From: Halorubrum persicum | Lineage (GTDB): Archaea; Halobacteriota; Halobacteria; Halobacteriales; Haloferacaceae | Direction of reading: 5' to 3' | NCBI RefSeq assembly: GCF_002727125.1 | Contig: NZ_NHOA01000149.1 | Span: forward strand, 40,260 to 104,259 | DNA length: 64,000 nucleotides | In this document: positions 24,936-33,915 of the stretch, piece after piece | Layout: each line of letters starts with the position of its first letter | How positions within the stretch are numbered: the first letter of the stretch is position 1 | Made by a program: the position numbers and the translations under genes | The notes under the pieces: generated by a model | The model's input: only the letters and a program-made list of their open reading frames with translations | The model's database searches: none | What the model was told of the DNA's origin: nothing

Positions 24936-25846
24936 ACTTCACCCCCGAGGTAGGCCTCGATGACCTCCTCGCTCTCTTTGATCTCCGTGGGGGTTCCGTC
25001 CTTGAGGATCCGGCCTTGATGCATGACGATGACGCGCTCGCAGTTGTTCATGATGAGGTCCATATCGTGTTCCACGATGAGGAACGTGTACCCCCGCTCG
25101 CGGAGCTCGTGGATGTGCTCGAGGAGCCGCTTTTCGAGCGTCGGGTTGACGCCCGCGAACGGCTCGTCGAGGAGCAGCACGTCTGGATCGGTCAGCAGCG
25201 CCCGAGCCATCTCCAGCAGCTTCCGCTGCCCGCCGGAGAGGTTCCCCGCGTACTCCTGGGCGAGGTGGTCGATCTCGAAGAAGTCGAGCACCTCCCAGAC
25301 CCGCTCGAGCTGCTCCGTCTCCTGCTCGCGGACCGACCCGCGGGTCATCGGCATGATCGATCGCCACAGCGACTCGCCGACCTGTCCCTTCGGTGCGAGC
25401 ATCATGTTCTCGAGGACCGTCATCTCCTCGAGTTCGCGGGCGATCTGGAACGTCCGCGCGAGCCCCCTGTTCGCGATCTCGTGGGGCTGGAGCCCGGTGA
25501 TGTCTTCGCCGTTGAACCGGACCGTCCCCGCGGTGGGGTCGAGCATCCCGGTGATGAGGTTGAACGTCGTCGACTTCCCGGCGCCGTTCGGACCGATGAG
25601 GCCGGTGAGCGTCCCCTCCTCGACGTCGAAGCTGACGCCGTCGACGGCGGTGATACCGCCGAACTCCTTCCGGAGCCCCTCGACTTCGAGGGGGGCGTAC
25701 CGGGCCCCGTCGTCCGCGCTCGGAACGTCGGCCTCGGTGCCCATCACTCCGGAGAGGTCGGCCCCGGACGCGGCGTCGTCGGCGTCGCTGCCCGCTTCGG
25801 GGTCCGACGGCTTCGACTCGGTGGGGGACTCGTCCGTCTCGCTCAT
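24932..25846 (-). CDS. livG: Branched-chain amino acid-type ABC transporter ATP-binding protein (LivG)
   Basis: A 304-residue ABC ATPase with an acidic N-terminal extension of about 50 residues not found in bacterial LivG. The core begins at LEVEGLRKEFGGITAVDGVSF. Walker A is GPNGAGKST, the LivG-specific stretch is ANRGLARTFQI, the signature is LSGGQRKLLEMARAL and Walker B is VLLLDEPFAGVNP. The switch is FLIVEHDMDLIMN. Start and stop overlap the neighbouring operon genes by four bases (ATGA), so translation is coupled with livM and livF. Confidence 0.93.
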   Translation of the reverse strand: MSETDESPTESKPSDPEAGSDADDAASGADLSGVMGTEADVPSADDGARYAPLEVEGLRKEFGGITAVDGVSFDVEEGTLTGLIGPNGAGKSTTFNLITGMLDPTAGTVRFNGEDITGLQPHEIANRGLARTFQIARELEEMTVLENMMLAPKGQVGESLWRSIMPMTRGSVREQETEQLERVWEVLDFFEIDHLAQEYAGNLSGGQRKLLEMARALLTDPDVLLLDEPFAGVNPTLEKRLLEHIHELRERGYTFLIVEHDMDLIMNNCERVIVMHQGRILKDGTPTEIKESEEVIEAYLGGEV

Positions 25847-27219
25847 TGGTTCTCACCCCCGTCCGCGGCCGCCGGGTTCCCGGTCGGGCCGTCGCTTCCC
25901 GGTCGAGCGAGGTCGACGCTCGACGCCGTCTCCTTGCGGTGGCCGAGCAGCCCCTCGGGGCGGTTGTGCATCAGCCAGATCAGCACCACGCCCATGATCA
26001 CCAGCCGCAGCTGGCTGACGCTGTCGAGCGTGTACAGGATAAACGGCATCGGGTCGAGCGACGCGAACCCGGCCATCGCCTCGCCGAAGTTCCGCGGCGC
26101 GTCGCCCAGATCGAAGGCCGCCTGAACGAGGTTCTTGAAGTACCGCGGCCCTTCGTACAACACTCCGGCGAAGATCGCGCCGCCGAGGAAGCTCCCCGTG
26201 TTCGACCCCGAACCGCCGATGATCAGCGCGATCCAGATGAAGAAGGTGATGTTCGGCCGGAACGACGGCGGCGTGATGCTCCCGCGGCTCGAGTACCACA
26301 GGATGCCGCCGAGCCCCATCAGCGCGGCGCCGAGCACGAACGCCGTGAGCTTGAACCGGTCGGTGTCCTTCCCGAGGGCGTTCGCGACGTCCTCGTCCTC
26401 GCGGATCGCCTTCAGGACGCGCCCGAACGGCGACTTTCCGGTCCGCGAGAGGAGGAGATAGAACAGCCCGACGCCGATGAGCAGGAGGACCCCGTACGCC
26501 AGTCCGTCGATCACCGGCTTGGGGTTGTTCGGGATGAGGGTCCGCTCGACCACCGCGACGAACCCGAGGTACGGCTCCCAGAGGAACAGCGTTCGCAACA
26601 GCGCTTCGAGCGGGTCGGTGTAGTTCAGGATGAGCCCGCCTCCGCCGCCGAGCCCGACCGTGTCGGCCGTCGGGTCGATCGTGAACAGCCAGAGGTCGAT
26701 CGTGTCCGGCACCGTGAACGTCTGGAACGTCCGGGACATCATCGTGAACCGGACGATCTCAGAGAACGCCACCGTGACGATCGCGAGGTAGTCCGCCCGG
26801 AGCCGGAGCGCCGGCAGCGCGACGAGGAGACCGAAGAGGCCGGCCGCGACCACGCCGGCGACCACCCCGACGACCAGCGGGAGGCCGAAGCCGCCGACCT
26901 GCGCGGCGCCCCCCTCCGCGACCGGCGGCTTCGAGACCAGCGCCGTCACGTAGATGCCGATTCCCATGAAGCCGACGATGCCGATGTTGAACAGCCCGGT
27001 GTATCCCCAGTGGAGGTTCAACGCCAGCGCGAGCATGCCGAACACGCCGATGTAGAAGGTGAGGTTGGCGATCGAGTTCAGCTGTCCGCGGAGCCCGTAG
27101 CCGAACACCACTCCGGCGAGGATGTACGCCACGTAGAGCGCGCCGAGGACGGCGAGGACGAGCGTCACGTCCCGCTCGAAGAGCCCCCTGAAGCGCGCGC
27201 GAACGTCACTCGCGCTCAT
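25843..27219 (-). CDS. livM: Branched-chain amino acid-type ABC transporter permease (LivM)
   Basis: A 458-residue inner-membrane permease with eight to ten hydrophobic segments. LivM signatures are visible: NLHWGYTGLFNIGIVGFMGIG, RLRADYLAIVTVAFSEIVRF, PFGRVLKAIREDEDVANALG (the ATPase-coupling EAA-like loop) and GGSGSNTGSFLGGAIF. A long periplasmic-side insert between the central segments (about residues 170-230) and a hydrophilic C-terminal tail make it longer than bacterial LivM. It pairs with LivH. ATGA overlaps with both livH and livG indicate tight operon coupling. Confidence 0.93.
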   Translation of the reverse strand: MSASDVRARFRGLFERDVTLVLAVLGALYVAYILAGVVFGYGLRGQLNSIANLTFYIGVFGMLALALNLHWGYTGLFNIGIVGFMGIGIYVTALVSKPPVAEGGAAQVGGFGLPLVVGVVAGVVAAGLFGLLVALPALRLRADYLAIVTVAFSEIVRFTMMSRTFQTFTVPDTIDLWLFTIDPTADTVGLGGGGGLILNYTDPLEALLRTLFLWEPYLGFVAVVERTLIPNNPKPVIDGLAYGVLLLIGVGLFYLLLSRTGKSPFGRVLKAIREDEDVANALGKDTDRFKLTAFVLGAALMGLGGILWYSSRGSITPPSFRPNITFFIWIALIIGGSGSNTGSFLGGAIFAGVLYEGPRYFKNLVQAAFDLGDAPRNFGEAMAGFASLDPMPFILYTLDSVSQLRLVIMGVVLIWLMHNRPEGLLGHRKETASSVDLARPGSDGPTGNPAAADGGENQ

Positions 27220-28328
27220 GCTGTGGTCCTCCCGGCGAAGATGCCTTCAGGCTTGAACAGCAGTATCACGATCATCACGAGGAAGGCGGCCGCGCGACCA
27301 AACTCCGAGGGGATCCAGACCACGGAGACGGAGGCCGTCAACCCGATGATGATCCCCCCGCCGATCGCGCCGTAGATCGACCCGATACCGCCGAGGATGA
27401 CCGCGGCGAACACGAGCAACAGGAGCAGCCAGCCGTCGTTGAATCCGAGCGTCCCCTTCCAGAGGACGAACATGTACCCCGCGACGCCGGTGAGCCCGGC
27501 GCCGACGATCCACGTCGTGCGGATGACCCGCTCCGTCGGGATCCCGGTGATCCGCGCGAGGTCCTCGTTGTCGGACATCGCGCGCATCGCCTTCCCGAGC
27601 TTCGTCCGCTGGAGCAGGAGATGGACGCCGAGCATGAGGCCGGCCGCGACGACCACGAGACTGATGTCGTGCGCCGTCACCCGGAACGTCCCGTCGATCG
27701 CGGGCACGTTGACGCGTGGAACCGACCCCGCGGCGGTCGTCCCGCGCACGCCCGCTCCGAAGACGAACTGGAGCAGGTATCGGAGCGCGAACGCGACGCC
27801 GATACTGGTTATCAGCAGCGCGATACCGCTCTCGCCGCGGATCGGCCGGTAGACGAACCGGTCGATCACCAGCGCCAGCGCGATGGTGGCGATCCCCGCG
27901 AGCAGGGCCCCGAGCACGACGGCGAGCGGCGCGGTCGTGACCCCGATACCCAGCGCCCCGCCGAACACCGAACCGCCCGCACCGACGAGCAGGAGCGCGC
28001 CGACGCTGTTTTCGCCGATCCCGGCGACGAGATAGCTCGTCGCCATCCCGGCGAACGCCCCCGTGGTGAGGTAGTCGCCGTGCGCGAAGTTCGCGAAGTT
28101 GAGAATACTGTACGTCATCGAGAGTCCGATACCTGCCAGACCGATTATCAGCCCCCTGAGTAACCCGTCCCAGATGAGGGACGCGAGGCTGCTAACCTGA
28201 ATTCCCCCACTCAGAAGCCCGGAGGCGAGCGACCACGCCATCCAGAGGGCCACGAGCAGGACCCCGATGGCGAGCGGTTCCTCGCTGAGGGTTTGGCGGT
28301 AACGGACGTACGTTTCAGAGACACTCAC
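27216..28328 (-). CDS. livH: Branched-chain amino acid-type ABC transporter permease (LivH)
   Basis: A 370-residue membrane permease, first gene of livHMGF. LivH landmarks are GLAGIGLSMTYSILNFANFAHGDYLTTGA near the first third (shown in two motifs: GLSMTYSILNFANFAHGDY and YLTTGAF), FRPIRG-like VYRPIRGESGIALLITSIG, and the coupling loop KLGKAMRAMSDNEDLARITG. Eight to nine hydrophobic segments are seen. The start is GTG at 28328. Upstream, CTTATAC (28364-28370, minus strand) gives a predicted 13-base leader beginning GGAG, a Shine-Dalgarno-like element, in contrast to the mostly leaderless neighbours. The substrate may be an amino acid, urea or amide. Confidence 0.92.
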   Translation of the reverse strand: MSVSETYVRYRQTLSEEPLAIGVLLVALWMAWSLASGLLSGGIQVSSLASLIWDGLLRGLIIGLAGIGLSMTYSILNFANFAHGDYLTTGAFAGMATSYLVAGIGENSVGALLLVGAGGSVFGGALGIGVTTAPLAVVLGALLAGIATIALALVIDRFVYRPIRGESGIALLITSIGVAFALRYLLQFVFGAGVRGTTAAGSVPRVNVPAIDGTFRVTAHDISLVVVAAGLMLGVHLLLQRTKLGKAMRAMSDNEDLARITGIPTERVIRTTWIVGAGLTGVAGYMFVLWKGTLGFNDGWLLLLLVFAAVILGGIGSIYGAIGGGIIIGLTASVSVVWIPSEFGRAAAFLVMIVILLFKPEGIFAGRTTA

Positions 28329-28363
28329 GTGATAACACTCCTCACCATAGCGTATGAACCAAC

Positions 28364-28370
28364 GTATAAG
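28364..28370 (-). promoter_or_regulatory. Promoter of the livHMGF operon
   Basis: The minus-strand TATA box CTTATAC predicts a transcript start near 28341. That leaves a short leader with GGAG about ten bases before the GTG start. The remaining 240 bases up to the gamma-glutamyltransferase gene are AT-rich and hold a second TATA-like tract (28433-28442), but no gene. Confidence 0.5.
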
Positions 28371-28611
28371 ACGTTTTCTACCCTAAATCACCCGACGTAT
28401 GCCTCATTTGGCCATGTAAGTACAATCTCAAGTGTATATATGATATTGACTACCAATGGGGGCGACTGCGACGGTGCCGGCGCGCTCCGACGCGTCCGCC
28501 GGTCCGGCCACTGATCGGGTTCCGAACGACGCAACGGCGCAAGGACGGCGACGGCGCGGACGGTCCGCGTGACGAGCCGCGAGGGGGTTTCTCAGCCGGG
28601 GACCGTTTCGG

Positions 28612-30240
28612 TCAGTACCCCTGCGCGTTCCCGTCTTTCCGGGGCTCGGTCGCCGCCGAGAGGACGCCCTCCCGGGATCGCGCGATCTGCGCGCCGCCGA
28701 ACGCGGTCGGCGGGAGCGTTCGGACGTCGTGGCCCTTCCGGGACAGCTTCGCGGCGACCGCCCCGTCGACGCGCGGTTCGAGCGCCAACTCGCCGCTCTC
28801 GCGGTACCGCCACCGCGGCTCGTCGAGCGCGCGCTGGAGCGGCAGTCCGTAGTCGACGAGGTTCGAGACCACCTGCACGTGCCCCTGCGGCTGCATGTAG
28901 CCGCCCATCACGCCGAAGGCGGCCCAGTCGTCCTCGTCGAATCGGATCAGCCCGGGCATGAGGGTGTGGAACGGTCGCTTGCCGGGTTCGAGCCGGTTCG
29001 GGTGGTCCGGATCGAGCGAGAACGACGAGCCGCGGTTCTGTAAGGCGATCCCGGTTTCGCCGGCGACCAGCCCGGACCCGAACCCGGCGAACCGCGAGTT
29101 GATGTACGAGACGACGTTGCCCGCCTCGTCGGCGACCGTCAACAGGACGGTGTCGGCGTCCTCGGCGTTGGCGTCGGGGACGCCGAAGCTCGCGTCGCGG
29201 TTGGCCGTCTCGCCGACCTCGGCCGCCCGTCGCTCCGCCCACGCCGCGGACGCGAGCGGTGGGACCTCCTCGTAGGCCGGGTCGGTGATGTAGCGGTGGC
29301 CGTCGTGGAAGGCCATCTTCAGCGCCTCCGCGAAGTAGTGGACGCGCTCGGGAGCGTCGTAGTCGTGCTCGCCGGCGCCCACCTCGGCCGCGACGTTGAG
29401 CGCCTCCAGCGCGATGAGCCCCTGGTTGTTCGGCGGGAGCTCGTACACCTCCGCCCCGTTGTACGTCGTCGACACCGGCTCCGGCCACTCCACCTCGAAG
29501 TCCGCGAGGTCCTCGACGGTCATGAAGCCGCCCGCCGCCTGCACCTCCGCGGCGATGGCCTCGCCGATCTCGCCCTCGTAGACGGCGTCGGCGCCCGCCT
29601 CGGCGATCAGCTCCATCGACTCGCCGAGCCGGGGGAGCGTCACCCGCTGTCCGACCGAGGGCGACTCGCCGTCGAAGAGGTACGCCTCGCGGGCGTGGTC
29701 GCTCTCGAACAGGTCCTCGCCCTGCGTCCACTGGTCCGCGATCACCTCGCTGACCGGGTACCCCTCCGTCGCGTAGCGGATCGCCGGCTGCAGGAGCCGA
29801 TCGAGGCCGAACTCGCCGAACCGCTCGGCGGTCGCCTCCCACCCCCGCGCGGTCCCCGGGACCGTCACCGTCTGTGCCCCGGTCGTCGGCATCTCGACCC
29901 CGCTCGGGTCGCCCTCGTCGATGTCGTCGTCGGCCGCGAGCGACTCCCGGACCTTCTCGACCGTCGCGCCCGCTGGCGCGCCGCCGCAGGCGCGCATGGC
30001 GCCGACCTCGCCGTCGGCGGTGCGGTACAGCGCGAACACGTCGCCGCCCAACCCCGTCGACGTGGGCTCGACGACGTTGAGGGCGGCCGCGGTCGCCACC
30101 GCGGCGTCGAACGCGTTCCCCCCGTCGCGGAGCACCTCGATCCCCGCCTCGCTCGCGAGGGGCTGGCTCGCCGCGACCACGCCGCGCTGTCCGTACACCG
30201 TCGACCGCCGGGAGCCGAACCGGTCCACGTCTGGATCCAT
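28612..30240 (-). CDS. ggt: Gamma-glutamyltransferase family protein (YwrD-like)
   Basis: A 542-residue Ntn hydrolase of the gamma-glutamyltransferase family. The precursor self-cleaves before a Thr that becomes the nucleophile; the candidate is the Thr of DADTVLLTVADEAGNVVS near residue 363. Other signatures are ASEAGIEVLRDGGNAFDAAV, GLGGDVFALYR, NSRFAGFGSG, IALQNRGSSFSLDPDHPN and PGKRPFHTLMPGLI. These match the YwrD-like branch rather than classical glutathione hydrolase. No signal peptide is seen, so action in the cytoplasm is likely, on gamma-glutamyl or acyl amide bonds. The ATG at 30240 is preceded by TTTAAC at the leaderless distance. Confidence 0.9.
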   Translation of the reverse strand: MDPDVDRFGSRRSTVYGQRGVVAASQPLASEAGIEVLRDGGNAFDAAVATAAALNVVEPTSTGLGGDVFALYRTADGEVGAMRACGGAPAGATVEKVRESLAADDDIDEGDPSGVEMPTTGAQTVTVPGTARGWEATAERFGEFGLDRLLQPAIRYATEGYPVSEVIADQWTQGEDLFESDHAREAYLFDGESPSVGQRVTLPRLGESMELIAEAGADAVYEGEIGEAIAAEVQAAGGFMTVEDLADFEVEWPEPVSTTYNGAEVYELPPNNQGLIALEALNVAAEVGAGEHDYDAPERVHYFAEALKMAFHDGHRYITDPAYEEVPPLASAAWAERRAAEVGETANRDASFGVPDANAEDADTVLLTVADEAGNVVSYINSRFAGFGSGLVAGETGIALQNRGSSFSLDPDHPNRLEPGKRPFHTLMPGLIRFDEDDWAAFGVMGGYMQPQGHVQVVSNLVDYGLPLQRALDEPRWRYRESGELALEPRVDGAVAAKLSRKGHDVRTLPPTAFGGAQIARSREGVLSAATEPRKDGNAQGY

Positions 30241-30355
30241 GGCCACACGTTCGCCGGCGGGATGTTAAACGTCTCCCCGGACGGTTCCGGCGTTTCGAAA
30301 CCATCGTTTATTGGTAACGTTTAACGCACTCCGGGCCCTCATCTCACGGAATCAG

Positions 30356-32629
30356 ATGACCGGCCGAGACGACGCGGACGGGACGGAAACCTCGGAGCCG
30401 AGCGCCGAGCCCGCGCCGAGCGGCGGGGCTCCCGCGGATCGCCGGCGACGCCGCGTGCTCGGGTACGCTGGAGTCGCCGCGCTCGCGGCGGGCGGCGCCG
30501 CCGGCGCGTGGTACGTCTCGCGGCCGGACTCCGCCGACGGAGGCGCGACTGACGAGGGGGCCGACGAGCCCGACGAGCCCGACGACACCGACGGGGCGGA
30601 AGAGCCACCCGCGGACGCTCTCGAGGAGATCCCGGCGGTGGTCGGCCGATACGCGCCGGACCTGTACTTCGGCGCGTTAGAGCGGTGGTACCCCACCGAC
30701 CCGCGTCCGTACGTCGTCGAGACCGACGACGGCGCCGTCGTCGACGGGTTCACGGCGCTCGACGACTACTCGGCGGCGTTCCGCGAGACCGGGTCGCCGC
30801 CCGCGCCCACCGTGTTCTACAACGTCGTCGAGGCGGCGCCGGGCGTCGACGCGGTGCAGTACTGGCTCTACTCGGCGTTCGACCAGTTCACGGTCAACTT
30901 CCACTGGCACGACTGGGAGCTGTTGCAGGTGTTCGTGGACCGCGAGAGCGGCGACCCGCTGCTGCTCTCCGCCAGCGCGCACTCCCGCGCCAGCCCGAAC
31001 AACGAGTTCCTCGGCCCGGAGATCCCCGAGGGGTCGCGTCCCGGGATCCTCTCCGAGGTGGGGTCACACTCCAGCGCCAGCGAGGTCAACGGGCTCGTCC
31101 CCAGCTTCGAGCGGCTCCCGACCGGGGATCTGGTCTCCGACGTGACCAACGACGCGATTGACGTCTCGGCGACGCTCCGCGCCCCATTCGCCTACGGCCT
31201 CCCCCGGGACGAGGGGGCGCGGCTCCCGTTCGTCCTCCCGGAGCTCGACGGCGCCCCCCTCCACGAACACCCGTCGCTGTCGATCGAGCGGACGGACCTG
31301 ATCGACGAGCGGGTGACGGTCGGCGCGTGGCGCGGGCTCCCGACCCCGCCCGCGGACCTCCCCCTGCGCGACCCCGGACTCGTGATCGCTCACCCGGACA
31401 GCGCCGTCGACGCCGACGCGACCTACGCGCTCGAACCCCTCCCGCCGCTCCGCGAGGCGATCGACGACTTCGTCGGGCCGCAGCTGAGCTTCGAGTTCGC
31501 GATCCCCGGCTTCGCCGAGGACGCGCTCGCGAGCCACATCACGTCGGTCGGCATCCCCTGGGAGCAGGAGCGGTTCACGGACCCGCTCTCGGACGTCACC
31601 GACCCCGCACACCGCCGGCGGATCGACGGCGCGGAGCCGGCGGGGCTCGCGAACCGCGTCGTCGGTCGGGTCCGGCGGCTCCGGGCCGGCGCGGCGGGCG
31701 CGCTCGACGGGGTCGCGGACGGGGCCGCCGACGCGGTCGCGGACGTCGCCGGGGTGTCGCTGTTCCCGCTCTCGACGGAGGTGGCCGTCCGGCTCGCGAG
31801 CGAGGCCCCGACCGCGACGGTCACCCGCGGCGGGGTCTTCGAGTACCTCCGCGTCGAGCCCGGCCCGCATCTCCTCGTCGCCAACGGTCCGGGTCTCGCC
31901 CCGGTCGCGTCCCGGTTCGTCCACGAGGGCGGGCTCGCTCGGGTCGGCGGCGACGGGGAGCTCACGGTCGTCGCCCGCGAGGACGCCGGCTGGATCCGGG
32001 GCGACGCGAGGGAGGCGAACGGGGTCGACCGCGTGCGCGTCGTCGAGGACTACGCCGGCGTCGTCTACGAGGGCGAGCCGGTCGAGACCGACCGATTCGC
32101 GGTCGCGGTCCACCGCGCGGGCCGGTACACGGTCGAGGTGGTCGACCGCGACGGGACCCGCGGGGCGTACCGCGTGACGCCGGACTCCTTCGACGACGAC
32201 GGCAACGCGGTTCGCCGGGAGGTCCGGACCGGGAAGCTCGCGCTCGCGCGGACGCTCCGCGGCGAGCTCGACGAGCTGTCCGCGCTCGCGGCGTCGCTCA
32301 GTCCCGACGGGGACGACGGTGAAGACACAACCGCCGAGAACGAGACGGACGGGGACCGGCAGCGCGACCGAACCGCGTCCGACCCGGTGCGCGACGGTAT
32401 CTCGCGTGCGAGGGAGTCGGCGGCCGGGGCGGTCGACGCCGCGGCGAACGGCGAGGAGCGGGCGGCCGACGACCGGCTTTCGGCGTCGGCCTCGTCGCTG
32501 CGGGAGGTCCGGGACGCGTTCGCGACCGACGACCAAGCCGGCTACGACGACGCCGCGGTCGAGGCGATCGATCCGAAGGCGCTCGCCGGGATCGGGCGCG
32601 CGAACGACGCCATCGACGCCCCGCTCTGA
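30356..32629 (+). CDS. Large Tat-exported or anchored protein with a Vps62-like N-terminal domain
   Basis: A 757-residue secreted or membrane-anchored protein. Residues 29-55 contain an Arg cluster (DRRRRRVLGYAG) followed by a hydrophobic Ala/Gly segment, a Tat-type signal or anchor, and then a strongly acidic linker. Residues 85-400 hold a domain with VQYWLYSAFDQF and NFHWHDWELLQVFVD, which recalls the aromatic/His/Asp/Trp signature of Vps62- and NPP1-like proteins. A second beta-rich region (about 500-620, with GRYTVEVVDRDGTRGAYRV) may be a C-terminal binding domain, and the last 130 residues are acidic and helical. No enzyme activity can be assigned. The ATG at 30356 is preceded by CGTTTAACG at the leaderless distance. 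Confidence 0.75.
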   Translation: MTGRDDADGTETSEPSAEPAPSGGAPADRRRRRVLGYAGVAALAAGGAAGAWYVSRPDSADGGATDEGADEPDEPDDTDGAEEPPADALEEIPAVVGRYAPDLYFGALERWYPTDPRPYVVETDDGAVVDGFTALDDYSAAFRETGSPPAPTVFYNVVEAAPGVDAVQYWLYSAFDQFTVNFHWHDWELLQVFVDRESGDPLLLSASAHSRASPNNEFLGPEIPEGSRPGILSEVGSHSSASEVNGLVPSFERLPTGDLVSDVTNDAIDVSATLRAPFAYGLPRDEGARLPFVLPELDGAPLHEHPSLSIERTDLIDERVTVGAWRGLPTPPADLPLRDPGLVIAHPDSAVDADATYALEPLPPLREAIDDFVGPQLSFEFAIPGFAEDALASHITSVGIPWEQERFTDPLSDVTDPAHRRRIDGAEPAGLANRVVGRVRRLRAGAAGALDGVADGAADAVADVAGVSLFPLSTEVAVRLASEAPTATVTRGGVFEYLRVEPGPHLLVANGPGLAPVASRFVHEGGLARVGGDGELTVVAREDAGWIRGDAREANGVDRVRVVEDYAGVVYEGEPVETDRFAVAVHRAGRYTVEVVDRDGTRGAYRVTPDSFDDDGNAVRREVRTGKLALARTLRGELDELSALAASLSPDGDDGEDTTAENETDGDRQRDRTASDPVRDGISRARESAAGAVDAAANGEERAADDRLSASASSLREVRDAFATDDQAGYDDAAVEAIDPKALAGIGRANDAIDAPL

Positions 32630-33134
32630 ACGGCGGACGCAGGCGACCGCCGGCTCCCCCGAGCGACGGAAGCCGGCGGAACCCACTCTTCGAGGGCGTC
32701 GATCGGGTCGTCCGACCGCCCCGTTTCGCGGCGATAAATCGATAACCGCGATATCAAGTACAGGTCCGGCGTCTATCCAGCTGTCTGCGATCGTCGATCT
32801 CGAACGCGTGTCCACCGCGGTGACGAGGTGCAGTCTCTCGTTGATGCTGGCGGACATCTCACGGCTGCGCTCGCACGCCCCTCGATCCGATCGCCGCCAC
32901 TCGGCATGGAAGTCGGAATGCCAGCAACCGCGGCTGTAGAAACGTACAACGAAGCTCCTCGTCCGGTTCGACTACATCCGGCAACGCAGCGCCGACGACC
33001 GCAGGACCAGGGCCACGAGTCTTCGCCGTCTGCCGGAACAGATAGTCAAAGTGACGCGTTTTGGGTGATGGCGTCGATGAGATTTTCACGCGCCGGCCAA
33101 TGTTTGCGTCCGGTGTCCGAAACCGCTGCGAACG
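32630..33134. other. Low-coding-density intergenic stretch
   Basis: About 505 bases in which no reading frame shows haloarchaeal codon bias over a useful length. Composition is less GC-rich than elsewhere (for example around 32735-32770 and 32940-33075). Short ORFs occur on both strands, but their translations look random. It may be a decayed mobile or horizontally acquired segment; I could not recognise a transposase remnant. Confidence 0.55.
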
Positions 33135-33422
33135 TCACGCGTTCAGGCCCCAGTCCACATCCTCCTCGACGCCCTCACGCTCTCGATCCGCTCGCTCGAC
33201 TCTCGTCCGACCGACGCGCTCGACGGCTTCCGCGCGGTCGAGTTCGCCGTCGAGGACCCGGTCGGAAATTTCGGCGGCCATGTGGTACAGCTGCTCAGCA
33301 ACGTTGTCAAATCCGTGTCTGCCTGATCGGACGGGACTGACTGGGGCCTCTGTCCACCACAGTGGTCCCAACAAGATCGTCTCAGACGCTCCTTCTACCG
33401 TCAAAAATAGCGGCCTCGGCAC
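33135..33422 (-). CDS. Short hypothetical protein or C-terminal remnant
   Basis: An open frame of 95 codons whose last 60 read like real haloarchaeal protein: helical, acidic, with VAEQLYHMAAEISDRVLDG and REREGVEEDVDWGLNA. The first third has poorer codon bias and an unconvincing GTG start. The true start may be the ATG at 33281 (48 residues), or the frame may be the 3' end of a truncated gene. The C-terminal part suggests a two-helix protein. No family is recognised. It lies in the relic-rich zone between the Tat protein and the P-type ATPase. Confidence 0.45.
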   Translation of the reverse strand: MPRPLFLTVEGASETILLGPLWWTEAPVSPVRSGRHGFDNVAEQLYHMAAEISDRVLDGELDRAEAVERVGRTRVERADREREGVEEDVDWGLNA

Positions 33423-33567
33423 TCATAGGGCTCGTCATCGCTGGTGCCGAGGCAGCTCGGAGCGGTGCATCGTCATCGGCCGGTGGCTCGTAGTCGGCTC
33501 GTCGCCTAAAAGGGCCGGGTCGCTCCCGGAGCGCCGTTCGCCGATCGAAAAATCGGGCCGAGGTCGG

Positions 33568-33843
33568 TCACTCGTCGCCGTGACACGACCCCGCGTACGC
33601 GTTCCACCGGCCGGTTCCGTTCGGGATCCGCTCCGTGTCCGTCGGGTCGAACGTCGCCGCGGAGCGGGCGACCGCCTCGGCCGCGGTCGGGAGGTCGTCG
33701 CCCGCCTCGCGGCAGGCCGCGTCTCCGTCGGTCGACGCCGCTGTCTCCGTCTCGATACTCGTCTCGCACGTGCTCGGACCCTCGGGACCGACCGCCGCCT
33801 CCGATTCCGAGCCTGGATCAGCCGTGTACTACGGGTGGCACAT
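33568..33843 (-). pseudogene. Small gene interrupted by an in-frame TAG at codon 5
   Basis: A leaderless-type promoter (AATTATTAAGG on the minus strand, 33862-33872) sits 25 bases before an ATG at 33843, but the fifth codon is TAG (33829-33831). In the same frame 86 further codons follow with strong haloarchaeal bias. They encode an acidic, Cys-containing peptide (ETSIETETAASTDGDAACRE, then TERIPNGTGRWNAYAGSCHG) and end in TGA at 33568. A T-run terminator follows (GATTTTTC, 33546-33553, minus strand). No ATG, GTG or TTG exists in the 86 codons, so internal initiation is unlikely. The simplest reading is a gene recently inactivated by a nonsense mutation; TAG readthrough or a sequencing error are alternatives. 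No family was recognised. Confidence 0.5.
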
Positions 33844-33915
33844 CCCCACGGATGAGCGCATCCTTAATAATTGTTCATGTTTGTTCTCGCGTCGCGGGGT
33901 GGCCGGTCCGGCCCC

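Noticed and set aside
25846..27375. A 509-codon plus-strand frame opposite livM
   Set aside because: Antisense shadow of a hydrophobic permease; no start context or recognisable domain.
32630..33134. Possible transposase (TnpB or IS5-type) remnant
   Set aside because: I compared the translated frames with the usual TnpB C-terminal features (Cys4 finger, closing AGSP-type tail) from memory and found no convincing match.
33829..33831. TAG as a pyrrolysine codon
   Set aside because: Nothing else in the window supports pyrrolysine use (no pylTSBCD or methylamine methyltransferase seen). A nonsense mutation or sequencing error is simpler; kept only as an alternative.
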